DNA of 64,000 bases from Lingula anatina. Its lineage: Eukaryota; Brachiopoda; Lingulata; Lingulida; Lingulidae. Where the stretch lies: contig NW_019775764.1 in the NCBI RefSeq assembly GCF_001039355.2, positions 1 through 64,000 on the forward strand, read 5' to 3'. Below are positions 24,301 through 34,329 of the stretch, one piece after another. A model generated the notes under the pieces. That model saw nothing but the letters and a program-made list of their open reading frames with translations, was not told the origin of the DNA and did not search any database. The first letter of the stretch is position 1. Each line of letters opens with the position of its first letter. A program made the position numbers and the translations under genes.

Positions 24301-27300
24301 TATTTTGGAGTGTGATTTGAAATTAATAACATGAAAAGCGCAATATGAGTGCGCACTGTCGTGTACTTCTTTGTTGCAGGCGTCATTGATGTTGGATGAC
24401 GGTGTGAAGACGTCACCCTCTTCGTCACGGTCACCAGCTGAGTATTTATCCATGACCGGGGCAAGGTGCGCGCATTTGGTGTTATAAATTGGAAACTCTG
24501 GGATTAGCACTGGCTATATGAAATATGTTTTTTCTTTAAATTTATATAACACGATTAAGTGCAAAGTGCGATAGGATACACCGCGACTGCAGGTTAAGAC
24601 GAAACATGTCAATGAAACTCGGATGGTTCTTCTGAAATTGATTAATGATACATGTAAATTAAGGAATATGTATTTTGTTAATAATGATAATTGGAGGTGA
24701 ATTTGATTAAATCATTAAGTCTCAAAACAGCAGTGGGATTACTTTGATCAATAACTGAAATAAGGTACTATTGATGAGCAGAAAACAAAGAGTGATCCAC
24801 GAGCAGTTAATTATAAATATACGTTTAGATTATAACATCTTAACCTGTAATAAAACAAAAGACACTGTCATCTAAGCTCAAGTATGTTAAACCTTCATTT
24901 TATTTTATTTTTTTCATTCATTTATTAATCTGCCTATTTTTTACCTGCAATAAGGCACGCTCCTCACGTTGACGCCGATATCAACAAGCCGAGATCCCCC
25001 TCTATAGTGGACCGCTTTACGGCTTACAAGTCACCGACTTGGGGGATTTGGGCCCGTGGGGGTGATATAATAATCCAAAACTCAAGGTAGTGTACACAAA
25101 ACATAGATTTTCTTTTCATTTCAGTATATTTATTGGTGTGAAATTTAAATTATTTGTGGTAAAAAAACGGGGGGGTTTGGACGCGCAGGACAATACAGTA
25201 ATTTATGATTTTCTAAAAATTATTATGTGTATACAAAATCATGGGTGCTTCTGAAGTTGTTGATCGGTTGTTCCACATATAGGAAGCATGTCAACTTTTT
25301 ATATTGAACAAATGAATGAATAAGGCCATGGCCAATTACTGGAAATGTGTTGTTAAGTAGTACATGTATATAGTGAAAATAGTACATAAAATGTTAGGAT
25401 CAGACGCTTTTCTTCGGATGTTTCCATTAAAAACTGCGAGAGAAAAAAAAGATTCCTTTTTTTATAAAAATAAAAAAAATCTTGATTGAATACATATATG
25501 TTCCTCATTCTGAATACTACTTAATAAACATTTAAAGCAAGCAGTAAGCAGTACATAATATTTTCATTATTTAATGATATCATTAGGTTTACATGTTCTA
25601 CAATTATCTGTTTAGGTTTTCTGACATCACAACTGCGGTCATCTTAGCAAGGTATCGTACCGACTTTTTTTTTACTAAATGGCCTATTATTTCCCCTTTA
25701 TATCCGTATATTTCTATGATAATCTCAGTTGTAAGTCGAAAATGGAAAATATTTTGGATATGATCTCTTTGTACCACCATCTGATCTGTTCTTAATATCG
25801 TCAACAGTTCTTCTTAAGATGTCGATGGGTTAGAGAGCTTCATTAAGCCATTCACAATTACTGCATTCTTTCCCATTACAGTGAAGGTGTCACCCCATTC
25901 GACGCCGGCAGTCACCAGACTATCCGAGACACCATATTTGTTGGCGAAAGTGAAAACAGGGGGTCAAAGAATTTAAACGCATGGAACGGGAATTGGGTTG
26001 CTGGCTTTGACGGAAAGATGCGAATGATGCCCAGTGACAAGTAAGAGGAATACAGTTAAAGCCTTAGCAAATGTGTCAAATACGAATGATTGGCCCCAGT
26101 GTCGCTGTCTCAAGATGAAACATTAAATATGTTCAAAGCGAATTTGTTGCCAAATCAACGAGACATCGGACTGAATAAAACTGTTGTCTCGAATCTAATG
26201 AAACTAGGTTAGATTGAAGCAGCTTATTAGGTTTGCTTACCGTTACATCCACCTTATAGTCTTGTGTACTCATTATTAATTTATCTTAAAGCAAGGGCAT
26301 ATCATACAATATGTACTAGCCAGTATGTTTTCTCAAGCAAGGTTATATAAAGTGTTCCGCACTGTAATCGTGAACATTTGTTTAAATGTTAATGATATAA
26401 CATGCAAATGTTATATAAACTAATGTGTCAGAGAAGTAAATCTCATATAACAATTTGTTTAAAACTAATGTGAGCATATGAGGAACAGTATGCAGTTTAT
26501 AACTTATTGGAAACACATTTACTATTAGTTCACACTTACTAGTAAATAAGCGGGTAAAAATACATTGATTCCAATTTACAGAACAAATCCCAAGAGAGCT
26601 ATTGCAGTATATGACGGCCCAATTTCTATAGAAAGGTGTCAGTTTAAGCGCTACGTGAGTCAATACAACAACGCTACGGCCGCCATTGGGTTCCTCCTGC
26701 GGAACGGCTGGCAGTTGGCTACGACAAGCAGATTCACTGGCATCTCCTTTGATGACGTAGTAAGCAAGGATTGGCTGATTGATAATCATTTTCTGTCATA
26801 TGAACTGGTGTAGTACACTTTTCATTTATATAATAATAAAACTATTTTGATATAGTTACTACCCGGTATAAAAATTCCAAAGTAATTATTTGCACTGGGG
26901 ATGGAAATTACCCACTTGTATCAAAGACATTTGTCCTGAAGGATTCTTAACTATTATGGAGCAATTTCTTAGAGGGTCCTATTAGACACTATAGGACATT
27001 TAAGGATTTTGGGTCAATTTAGAACGGCCGTTAGAACCCTACACAAAATTTCTGACAGGGTTCATTTATGAGTTAGCTTTGGAATTGATTATTCAGACTC
27101 GCCATACATGGGTCGGGCGTGTTCCTACTGGGTATTACGCCTCCAAACCAGACAGAGACGGCGACAAAACAGAGATTTTCCACGACGAGGACGGCTCCGT
27201 CACTGGATACAAGGACTCATATGTCGTTCGAACGGACAACCATCTTCTGCGCCATGCTGGGTGTGTCGAAAAACCAGAGTGGAATGCCGCAGTCTGTAAA

Positions 27301-27917
27301 GGATCATATGCTCAGGTGAGTTTCAACTTTCTTTATATTACATTGCAGCAACTACCAGTAAGTACTGGCTGAAATGTGTACAAACTATTCTGAAAGTATT
27401 AAAACAGTGTAAGTTTACCCTATAAATTTCAGTAAATAGGAAATGCCATATCAGTCAAAGCCTAATCAAACAGTGTAAAAATGAAAAAAGCAATGGCAAC
27501 AAAAGAGAGAGTGAGAGAAACAATAACAGAAAAACCCCATATGCAAATCGCACCTCACTCGTCGAAGAACAATTTAGGAATATTTTCCTCTACTCTGTAG
27601 ATGTGGGTGAGAGCCAACACCAAGGTACTCCGAATGTCCATGACCCGGACCGACCACCCTGACAAACCGATTGAACTGGTCAGCCCGTGGAGAAAAGGCG
27701 GCGGAGTTTGGAACCAGTACCAGCCGTCCATGTTACTGGGGCAGACCTATACCATTCACTGGGACGGTACATCACCTGCTACCGTGCAGCTGCACCCCAT
27801 TAACTTCAACAAGTAATGTTTTCCGTTCTATTTTTAACTTGTTTTCAGTAAGTAAAGGTAATACAAATTGAACAACCCATTTTTTAAAAACATATTTCAC
27901 TTTTGATTTCTTCCTTA

Positions 27918-27955
<38 letters not shown>

Positions 27956-29270
27956 TCCGATTGTTTGTTTGTTTGATGGTTTGCTGGTTTGCTAACTTAT
28001 GTATTTATTTATTTTTTTATATAACACCAGTAAGTGAATTAATTGCAAACACCAACAACTGAGTATAGCTATGTGCATGCCCAAAATTACCCTCGACTTT
28101 TAATACTGGCAGTAGTATTGATAGGGTGACAACAACAAAAGAACTTAAATTAAATCAGTATCAAAAGGCTGCAAGTTTTAATTATATATTAACTTACAGT
28201 CTTTTTTGCAATTTCAATTAAGATTTTTTTAAAATGTACTAGCAAACGAAAGGAATCAATGAATGCATGCTTCAATATTCGTAAATCAGCAAATAAATAG
28301 GTAACAATTAAGATACGTGTATATGTATATGTACTTTATTGAGAAATGCCCAACACCAAAAGCCAACTTTGAATCACGCTGCCTCTTAACTCTTCTGGCA
28401 TCGTCTTCCAGAAACGACAATATAATCGTTGGGCTCTGTTATCCAATTGGAACAACCTTTAAAATCCAGTACCAGCGTCTGTACCAATGGCAGTCCATCA
28501 AACCTCTGACCGCTGCCACATCGCTGGCCGGGGTGAAAAATGGCGACGGAAGCGTTTATTTCTGGGATGCACAAGTCGGGTAAGACAGGGGCGGATTTAG
28601 GCCGTCTTCTGGGTCTTCCAGAAGACGGTCAGATTTTCAAGTTTACATTGACGGGTATCCAATTTTTAATGTTGGAAGACGGTCAAAATTGGAGGATGAA
28701 TCAACAAAGATAATTTGGAAGACTGTCAGTATATAGCTCTGGATCCGCCCCTGTAAGAAGTTGTCTACATGTACAATGTACACGTATAATGCAAATTCCC
28801 ATTCATTGTTTGACCTGTCCTGCCTGGACGCTGTTTTACAGTCTGTGGTAGGATCTATTTCAAATCGTGTTCACACTCTGCTTTAACATAGTGTTAAAAG
28901 TCCATATAGTTATTTCATGAGAGAGAGAGAGAGAGGTTCTTTCAATTAAGTGCCCCACCCCATTTTCACAAATGAAGCCAATGCACCTAATTCTCAACTC
29001 ATGATTCGTAATACAATAGCGTGTACTTACATGTACTAAAATACATGTATATACATGTAAGTTAGGTGATATATTGTCACATCGTTTTACAGGCTTCTAT
29101 TTCTGAAAATCACTACTGCATACAACAGAGAGGGGTGGAATTACTGCTCTACCCAGGGCTGTGAGTACATATCCATCGAGGCCACCATACCAAATGGCGC
29201 CACCAGCGTCTGCCCAGGACAGGCCTATCCGAAGTACCAACAAAGACCTGCCAGCATTTTAATCGGATAA
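9381..29270 (+). CDS. CEMIP-like hyaluronidase / G8 + ILEI-domain protein, 1085 aa, 23 exons
   Basis: Exons: 9381-9423, 10390-10545, 10899-11001, 11660-11820, 12099-12263, 12635-12749, 13338-13408, then exons 8-12 (two copies, see below), 23301-23370, 23722-23853, 24380-24465, 24955-25086, 25616-25651, 25882-26040, 26582-26759, 27097-27315, 27601-27812, 28412-28579, 29093-29270. With one copy of exons 8-12 all phases agree, giving 3258 nt to TAA 29268-29270. Order: signal peptide (about 1-20), G8 domain (about 30-180), ILEI/FAM3-type domain (about 185-270; DIIVILAVDEAS, RDPWTFITIKG), then a long beta-helix region (GSYPIHFHMCGD, LSIHHSFSRCVTIHATNGLL, LGHCFFLEDGNEQRNT, NNRAHSN). These match vertebrate CEMIP/CEMIP2, which bind and depolymerise hyaluronan outside the cell. 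Unlike vertebrate CEMIP, the protein stops after the conserved CxxxGCE/YPK segment and lacks the second C-terminal ILEI domain. No membrane anchor is visible, so it is likely secreted. Exon 13 ends at a GC donor, and exon 17 is only 36 nt. Confidence 0.9.
12955..13290 (+). repeat. Imperfect tandem duplication in CEMIP-like intron 6
   Basis: Two units of roughly 165 nt, about 12970-13110 and 13140-13280, each containing AGAGATTGCT, CATTCAGTGTACGCTG, AAAACTGTTTTAAGT and then a GT/GC-rich tail. They are intronic and noncoding, and the last unit abuts exon 7. Confidence 0.7.
13848..14937 (-). mobile_element. Gag-like ORF of the LTR element, contig-overlap duplicated
   Basis: A minus-strand open frame of 140 codons (14937-14515) begins about 150 nt after the LTR at 15085-15611 and its putative primer-binding site. 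It contains an internal repeat (GHEDRTTKLIEIQDKTSA versus KGYTTKLIGIQEKTSA). Another frame continues the reading below 14515, so the ORF is frameshifted. The position suggests a gag remnant, but no zinc knuckle is seen and homology is not recognised. Bases 13848-14359 are repeated almost exactly at 14361-14872 with an N between, which looks like an unmerged contig overlap and not a true repeat. Confidence 0.4.
14360..14360. other. Contig join (single N) inside a direct 512-nt repeat
   Basis: The 512 nt left of the N and the 512 nt right of it are the same sequence with about two differences. This is the signature of overlapping contig ends that were placed side by side. Confidence 0.8.
15085..15611 (-). 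mobile_element. Complete LTR (527 bp), Ty3/gypsy-like
   Basis: The minus-strand element starts TGTGACA right after a purine tract (GGGGAGAA) and ends AAAGGACA, giving the canonical TG...CA termini. The next bases, TTGGCATCCAAAAAGTG, have the look of a tRNA primer-binding site. The LTR is thus flanked by 3'-end signals (pol tail, purine tract) on one side and 5'-end signals (primer site, gag-like ORF) on the other. It lies in intron 7 of the CEMIP-like gene, in antisense orientation. Confidence 0.7.
15702..16516 (-). mobile_element. Ty3/gypsy pol C-terminal tail (copy 1), interrupted
   Basis: Same sequence as 533-1186. It carries the PNGEIPVYVVQKE / RVLYRNLLLPI block (16516-16329) and the RVRKPPAWTSSGDF block (15902-15702). 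It is interrupted by about 160 unrelated bases (16167-16328) ending in an N. That insert starts after ...GACTGTGT, and the gypsy sequence resumes with TGTATAG. Confidence 0.65.
16329..16329. other. Contig join (single N)
   Basis: It separates an unrelated 16167-16328 stretch from resumed pol-tail sequence. The other copy (near 1003-1010) is uninterrupted here. Confidence 0.75.
16583..17068 (-). other. Two exon-like segments of an unrecognised minus-strand gene (copy 1)
   Basis: Exon-like a is 16874-17068 (195 nt, donor G|GTAATG) and b is 16583-16664 (82 nt, donor A|GTAAGT). They are the same lengths and phases as at 1253-2166, with only scattered substitutions. The intervening intron is about 210 nt here against about 640 nt in the other copy. 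The predicted peptide (PPTLFATEPSFQSFSQPLFA, then LSNKDNFDIRRLPRQLMRAG) has no family I recognise. The segments lie antisense in intron 7 of the CEMIP-like gene. Confidence 0.4.
17075..20066 (+). repeat. CEMIP-like exons 8-12, copy A (first of two near-identical blocks)
   Basis: Contains exons 17558-17647, 18199-18399, 18841-19010, 19263-19472 and 19810-20012. They encode the start of the beta-helix region (GYTTMHYAQTEKQLTNANGQ through TKMCKAMKDNVIAGYTPSPG). The block ends at the N at 20067 and is repeated at 20068-23020 with a few percent difference, including amino-acid changes (KQL/KQF, DIS/DLS, DTC/DGC, GGH/GGN). Splicing copy A exon 12 to copy B exon 8 is out of phase and meets a stop after ten codons, so a transcript can use only one copy. 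Confidence 0.85.
20067..20067. other. Contig join (single N) between the two CEMIP blocks
   Basis: The right-hand contig begins at the base homologous to 17075, which is the same breakpoint where the contig ending at 2173 stops. This points to an assembly break shared by two haplotypes. Confidence 0.8.
20068..23020 (+). repeat. CEMIP-like exons 8-12, copy B
   Basis: Contains exons 20549-20638, 21163-21363, 21803-21972, 22225-22434 and 22772-22974, with identical lengths and splice phases to copy A. This copy continues without a gap into exon 13 (23301) and the rest of the gene. Introns differ by small indels, for example around 20826 and 21420-21660. Frames are intact in both copies, as expected for two alleles. 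Confidence 0.85.
28586..28753. mobile_element. MITE with hAT-like termini, inserted beside a splice donor
   Basis: It starts CAGGGGCGGATTTAGG and ends CTGGATCCGCCCCTG, imperfect terminal inverted repeats of the CAGGGGCGGATCCAG type known from hAT-related nonautonomous elements. It is flanked by a direct repeat TAAGA (28581-28585 and 28754-28758). The interior carries three GAAGACGGTCA-type repeats. It begins only six bases into intron 22 of the CEMIP-like gene, and the donor GTAAGA is preserved because it lies in or beside the target duplication. Confidence 0.75.
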
Positions 29271-29606
29271 ATCAACCTAACGGACTGGTTCGCAAGAGGA
29301 CTTTGGTCTGAAACTAGTTTTTTACTATTAGACCCGATTTTAGCCGATTTTTTAGCCTACTGTGACCCAAGATTAATTGTCACTTCCTTCATTTTTTTAT
29401 CAAGAAAGACATGTGTTCCGTGTTTTAGACAAATGTATGTTATAATTTAGTTAAAGTAAACAGAGTTCTGGTTTAAATTAAAAAGACACTTTTGGGACAA
29501 ATTTACCAACCAACCCCTGATACCAAATAGTGAAAGAAATTCTCGGAACATTGTTACGCTTGTCACTATGGCTTTAACTAATGTAAATACCAGTAACACA
29601 CTTTTA

Positions 29607-29612
29607 AATAAA
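29607..29612 (+). promoter_or_regulatory. Candidate polyadenylation signal AATAAA of the CEMIP-like gene
   Basis: AATAAA lies 337 nt after the stop codon and is the first clear signal downstream. No gene is visible between here and the GPCR stop at 30264. Confidence 0.5.
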
Positions 29613-30263
29613 GCTTGAAAAATCAATGTGGCATCACAATTTTTCGAAAACAAAATGTTATAAATAAGAATGATACCAATTCACCATTATTGATATGACC
29701 AAGCAATCGCGCGCTGAGACGTTATGTGAACACCCGACAACAATTCCAACAATGAGTAAAGTCGTTTTAATTTCCAGTCAATATGTTAGGTCGACCCAAA
29801 CTTATCGCACCTTTTATTATTTACGATAATTGATAGAAATTTGATTATACGTCACAGTTAAGATACGAAATAAAATTAAAATTTTAACTGGCTTTCTAGA
29901 AAATACCAGCATAATAAGACTGGAAAACTAACGCATGTAGCACTACAGCAGTCTTAATGGCACATGTATTAACAGACAGTTCATCATCGCTTATGTTTAG
30001 GGGGCTATCATAATCAGGAAATAAATCAGAAAAGTTTTAATTTAACTCGGATTGTGGTAGTTAATGTTAAAGAACAGGAGTCAAACAGAGCCAAAGTATG
30101 AAGTGACCGTCCAGAGACTGATGGAATGTGTCGCCACATGGCCAACTTTTGACGCCATTTGTGGACAAAATATGCCAACAGTACCACATCCTCCACACTA
30201 ACTTGCCAACAGTTTCACTTTCATTTCAGAAGGCTTTAAATGCTCATATTTCCGCCTCGTGGT

Positions 30264-32284
30264 CTAAAGCGCTGTCCTGGCCTTGCTACGTTGAGAATTT
30301 AACGTTAACGATATACTGGATTCAGTATGGCTTTGACTTTCATATCGCCCCGCCCTGACAGAACTGCCATTAGCGAAGCGTTCTGTCTTGATGTGCAATA
30401 ACTTCTTGAAGGCTCTCCTGATTCGTTTTGACTGCCAGGTATATATGGCAGGGTTCAGAGCAGAGTTTACCAGAACCAGACTGGAGGCGTATTTGTAGGC
30501 CTTAGTCAACACGTCCATGGGGACCGTATCACTGTACACATACACTCCCATTAACACGAGAGAGGGAAACCAACATAGCCCAAAAAAGCCAAAGATGATG
30601 GCGGCCATTTGGAAAATCTTCAGGTTGCTGTTTAGTCTTTGTCTGGCACGGGTCTCGGTGACGACGCGTCTGTTGCCATTTCTGTGAGCGATGTAGAACA
30701 CCCTGCAGTACAAGCCAACTATAACGGCAGCGAGACACACGAACTGAGGAACGGCGAAATATGCCAGGTACTCCCTCTTGTTCATCTTTAATAAGTCGCA
30801 GTCTTTTCTTGTACCCCCATCAAAATCGTTGTGCCATATTAGCGGTATGACGAGAAACAATGAGATTGAGATTAGCCATATGGCAATGGAAGCACGGTGC
30901 ACTCGAGATGACGTCATCATAATGGTGTACCGGAGGGGCGATGCTATAGAAATATATCTGTCCACAGCTATGGAGAGCAAAAACAATGTTGAAGCCATAG
31001 CCGTGGTGACTATACTGGAGAAACTGAAAGAAAGAAAAACGCGCATTTCAATTATTGCATTGCAAACAAACAAACAAACAAACAAACAAACAAACAATAA
31101 ATAAATAAATAAATAAATAAACAAATGAAAATAAATAGATAAATATAAACATAAATAAACATGAACAAACAAACAAACAATGAATAAATAAATGAATATA
31201 TACTCATTTAGAATGAAACAGTTATAAAGCAGATCAAGGTTTCTCAGTTGTTTTAGACATCAAGCAGATATCAATGAGAGCATCTTGGATGAAAATTCTC
31301 GTTCACGGATCACTTGTTAATGTAGAAGGGATAAATCAGCCATGTTTGAAAAACAGCAACAACATGACATTATGCATGTACATGTACTAGAATATCATTA
31401 CGTGTCCGTACATTGCAGCCATAATTAGATCTAAGCTAATATTTGTTACTGACGGAAGTAACTTAAAAGTTAAATAACAGTATAAGAGTGTTCATTATTT
31501 TCTTTGGTGTACTCGTATGTATGAATTCGTTAATGGAGTGAGCAACTTTTCAAAGTAGCCTTTCAGTACAAACAAACAAATCAAATGAATGATAATAAAT
31601 GAATAAATAATGATAAGATGGTAGCAATAATAAATAAACGAATGAACAAACATCGACGACCTAGTTCTAGCTATTCTTCATCTTGCTAGTTAATTTATTC
31701 TTTCCTAAATCCTTAAACATAAATCAACGGCTTTGACAGCCATATTAATATGTAAAAGTACTACCAGTAGTCCTGTTACACAACTCAAAGTACTCTGTTC
31801 TGGATTCCTCTAGAAACAAATAATTTCTTTTCTCCAAGTCACAAATTATTGCTCGACCAGTCCCCGCACATAAACACCATGCTCTATCTAATTTATAATT
31901 TAATGATTAGGTTCTTAATGACAGGCCAGTTTTCTAGAAACGCTAAGTCTCAGAAAGAACTATCGTCTTCGTGTTCCTTTAGATGTAAATGACAAAACGA
32001 TTGACGTACCTGAAAACACACACGTATACGTATGTGTCCAAAGCATTCTGCACTTTCAACGGAATATATACTAGCACCAGTAGGCCTACGATCATGTCAG
32101 CAATCGCCAGATGCATGACAAGGTAATGAGCAGGGTTCCTCAGAGAGGACGTCCGCCGTATGGCGGCGATCACTAAACTGTTTCCAAAACAAATTGGAAA
32201 AATTAATGCAACTCTGACTCCGGTGTTAACATAGTCGTTATTGGTCGATTCGCCTGTTCCGATGTCCGTGAGGTTCATGTTCAT
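30264..32284 (-). CDS. Class A (rhodopsin-like) GPCR, 344 aa, two exons
   Basis: Coding exons (minus) are 32010-32284 and 31023-30264, joined in phase 2 (TTC AG|T) for 1035 nt. Seven-transmembrane hallmarks: a short N-terminus with an N-glycosylation site (NLT), TM1 with GNSLVI, TM2 with LAIADMIVG, a TM3 cysteine (YVCVF), DRY at 113-115 (VDRYISIASPLRY), an ECL2 cysteine (KDCDLL), CWFP in TM6, NPAIY at 282-286, and a Ser-rich tail. The DRYISIxxPLRY stretch and short loops suggest the adenosine/MECA or amine-like part of class A. The ligand cannot be deduced. The 986-nt intron holds AAAC/AAAT simple repeats. It is convergent with the CEMIP-like gene. Confidence 0.85.
31061..31190. repeat. (AAAC)n / (AAAT)n simple repeats
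   Basis: Repeated CAAA and TAAA units in the GPCR intron. They create a spurious long open frame upstream of exon 2. Confidence 0.9.
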
Positions 32285-34329
32285 TCTCTTTTATATCATT
32301 ACATGCCTTTTTTCAATGGATGACCACTTAGATCCTCCTATGAAGCTTAGGTTGCCACTTTTAAAAAATAGTTTAAAGCAAAGTGGACCTTTATGAACCG
32401 CCATGTATTATTTGTACTTTCCTCATATTCCACAGTTGATACGTATCGCTTTTTAAATGAAAACAACTTGCGCTTTGCTTTAAGCGACTGGTATTTTAGC
32501 GTAACCAATGCAACAGTAAAGAATGGGCGGATGCCCATAATGAAAAGTGATACGTAACAGCCGATATCACAGACTTACAGCTTTGAGAGATATCGGCCGC
32601 ATCATAACTTTATGTGGTCGCATTTATGTAATACAAAGGCCTTCTATATGCTTTTCAAAAATGTACCAAAGTCACGTTTTCTATGTCATCATATCCCGCA
32701 AAGCTGTTTATCTTTCCCAACTCAAAACCTCACTAAAATGAAGGACACTTAGGGGAGGATATATAAGGCATTTCACTCTCCCTAAACTTCAAAAATAACC
32801 CCCCTCCCCAAGAAAAAAAAATATAAGAAAGTTTGAGGGAGTCTGATGCAAGCATCTTTTTCCATCGCCTTACCCTACAGTAAGGTAGAATAGTCATCGT
32901 TTTTACATAATTGCAAAGCAGAAGAGGAAATCTTTGTGACCCCCCCCCCTTAATTTCCATAATATATAACTAACATAAGACAAGAGCATCTATATTTTAT
33001 TTCATAGTTGATTTATTACGCACCCAGAATGTAAGAAAATGTGGCATATCATTGTTAAGCTATCTCAGTATCACAGCCGCTAAAATAACCACAACCCTGT
33101 TCTTCACATAACTGTGAGTGGAACGCGCGGTTGGTGCAAATGTGGTTTTTTAACCGATGCTGTTTTCATTAACTGTCCTTTAACGTTATCCAAAAGATGT
33201 GTTAATTCAAAATTCATTTTTAACTCAAATTGTTTTTCAAATATGTTGAAGGTTTTGTGTCTTTGATAGTGTCCTTCCTTACAGCATGTCTTCAGTGTGC
33301 TTCTTAAGACTCTTGAATACAGTGCAAAGATAAAACAAACATAAAACAGATATCACTTAGCTTCCACAATTTGTGCAGTTGCAGCTTTATGTATTGAAGC
33401 CACACGTGGGAGATACACAGAACGTGCCCCCCCCCCCCCCAAAAAAAAAAAAAACACAAAAACAGATGGGAGTATTTTCTCTGTAAGAAAATAGAGTGCA
33501 CCTACACACAATGGACAACAGAAGTGTAATCCCTACTGAACCAATACTTTGGGGGAGATAAATGACTGTGGAATGATATGCTCCTGGTATCATTTTATTA
33601 ACAGCAATTTAAAAAAAAACGCAAAATGTAGACCAGGCATTATAACTACTCAAGATCTGCTTACTTTGATTATTGATTACTTGATTATTATCTGATTACT
33701 TTGATTCAGGGGGTGACACTTCTATTGTCCATTGTGTGATTGTGTGTATTTCTTCGCCCACCGGCCACTAGTTTTCTAGGAAAATATTGTTCTTCTAATA
33801 AATATAACGATCACTTCACATTTAAAGCACGTGTCACTTACTTATATTAAAACTGCTGCGTATACAGGTTTTATTTAGTTAATTATTTAGCGGTATACTT
33901 TATAAGCAGAGTCACTAATACACGTGAGAAAGTTACCATGCAGGTCGCACACGGAGAGCTATATAGCTGTCAACCTCTCGAGATACAGGCAACACACACA
34001 AGAATTGCGTTGCGTTGGGCGACACGCTTATATTGGAACAAACCACAATGAGGTCAATGAGAGCTGCAATCCTCACAAAATGACGTCAAAATAAAAAAAA
34101 ATTAAGTGCAGTTGTCAGTTTCTAAATGATCTTCGTTGCAAAATGCCAGGTAATGAATTCATTACAATACATACACTTAAATGTGTATCAAACGTCATAA
34201 GATATAATCCAAACAAAAGATGCATATATAAATATACATGTAGGCCCTATACACAGCACTTGTCTATGTACATTATACAGTATTTAACTGAGTCTGCGCA
34301 CAGATGGTTTGAAATTCAGTTTAGCAGAT
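32285..34329. other. Intergenic stretch with no recognisable gene
   Basis: I see only short low-complexity tracts (poly-C/poly-A near 33427-33454, poly-C near 32940-32949). Any upstream GPCR promoter would lie at its left edge, and the 3' flank of gene B1 at its right edge. Confidence 0.5.
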
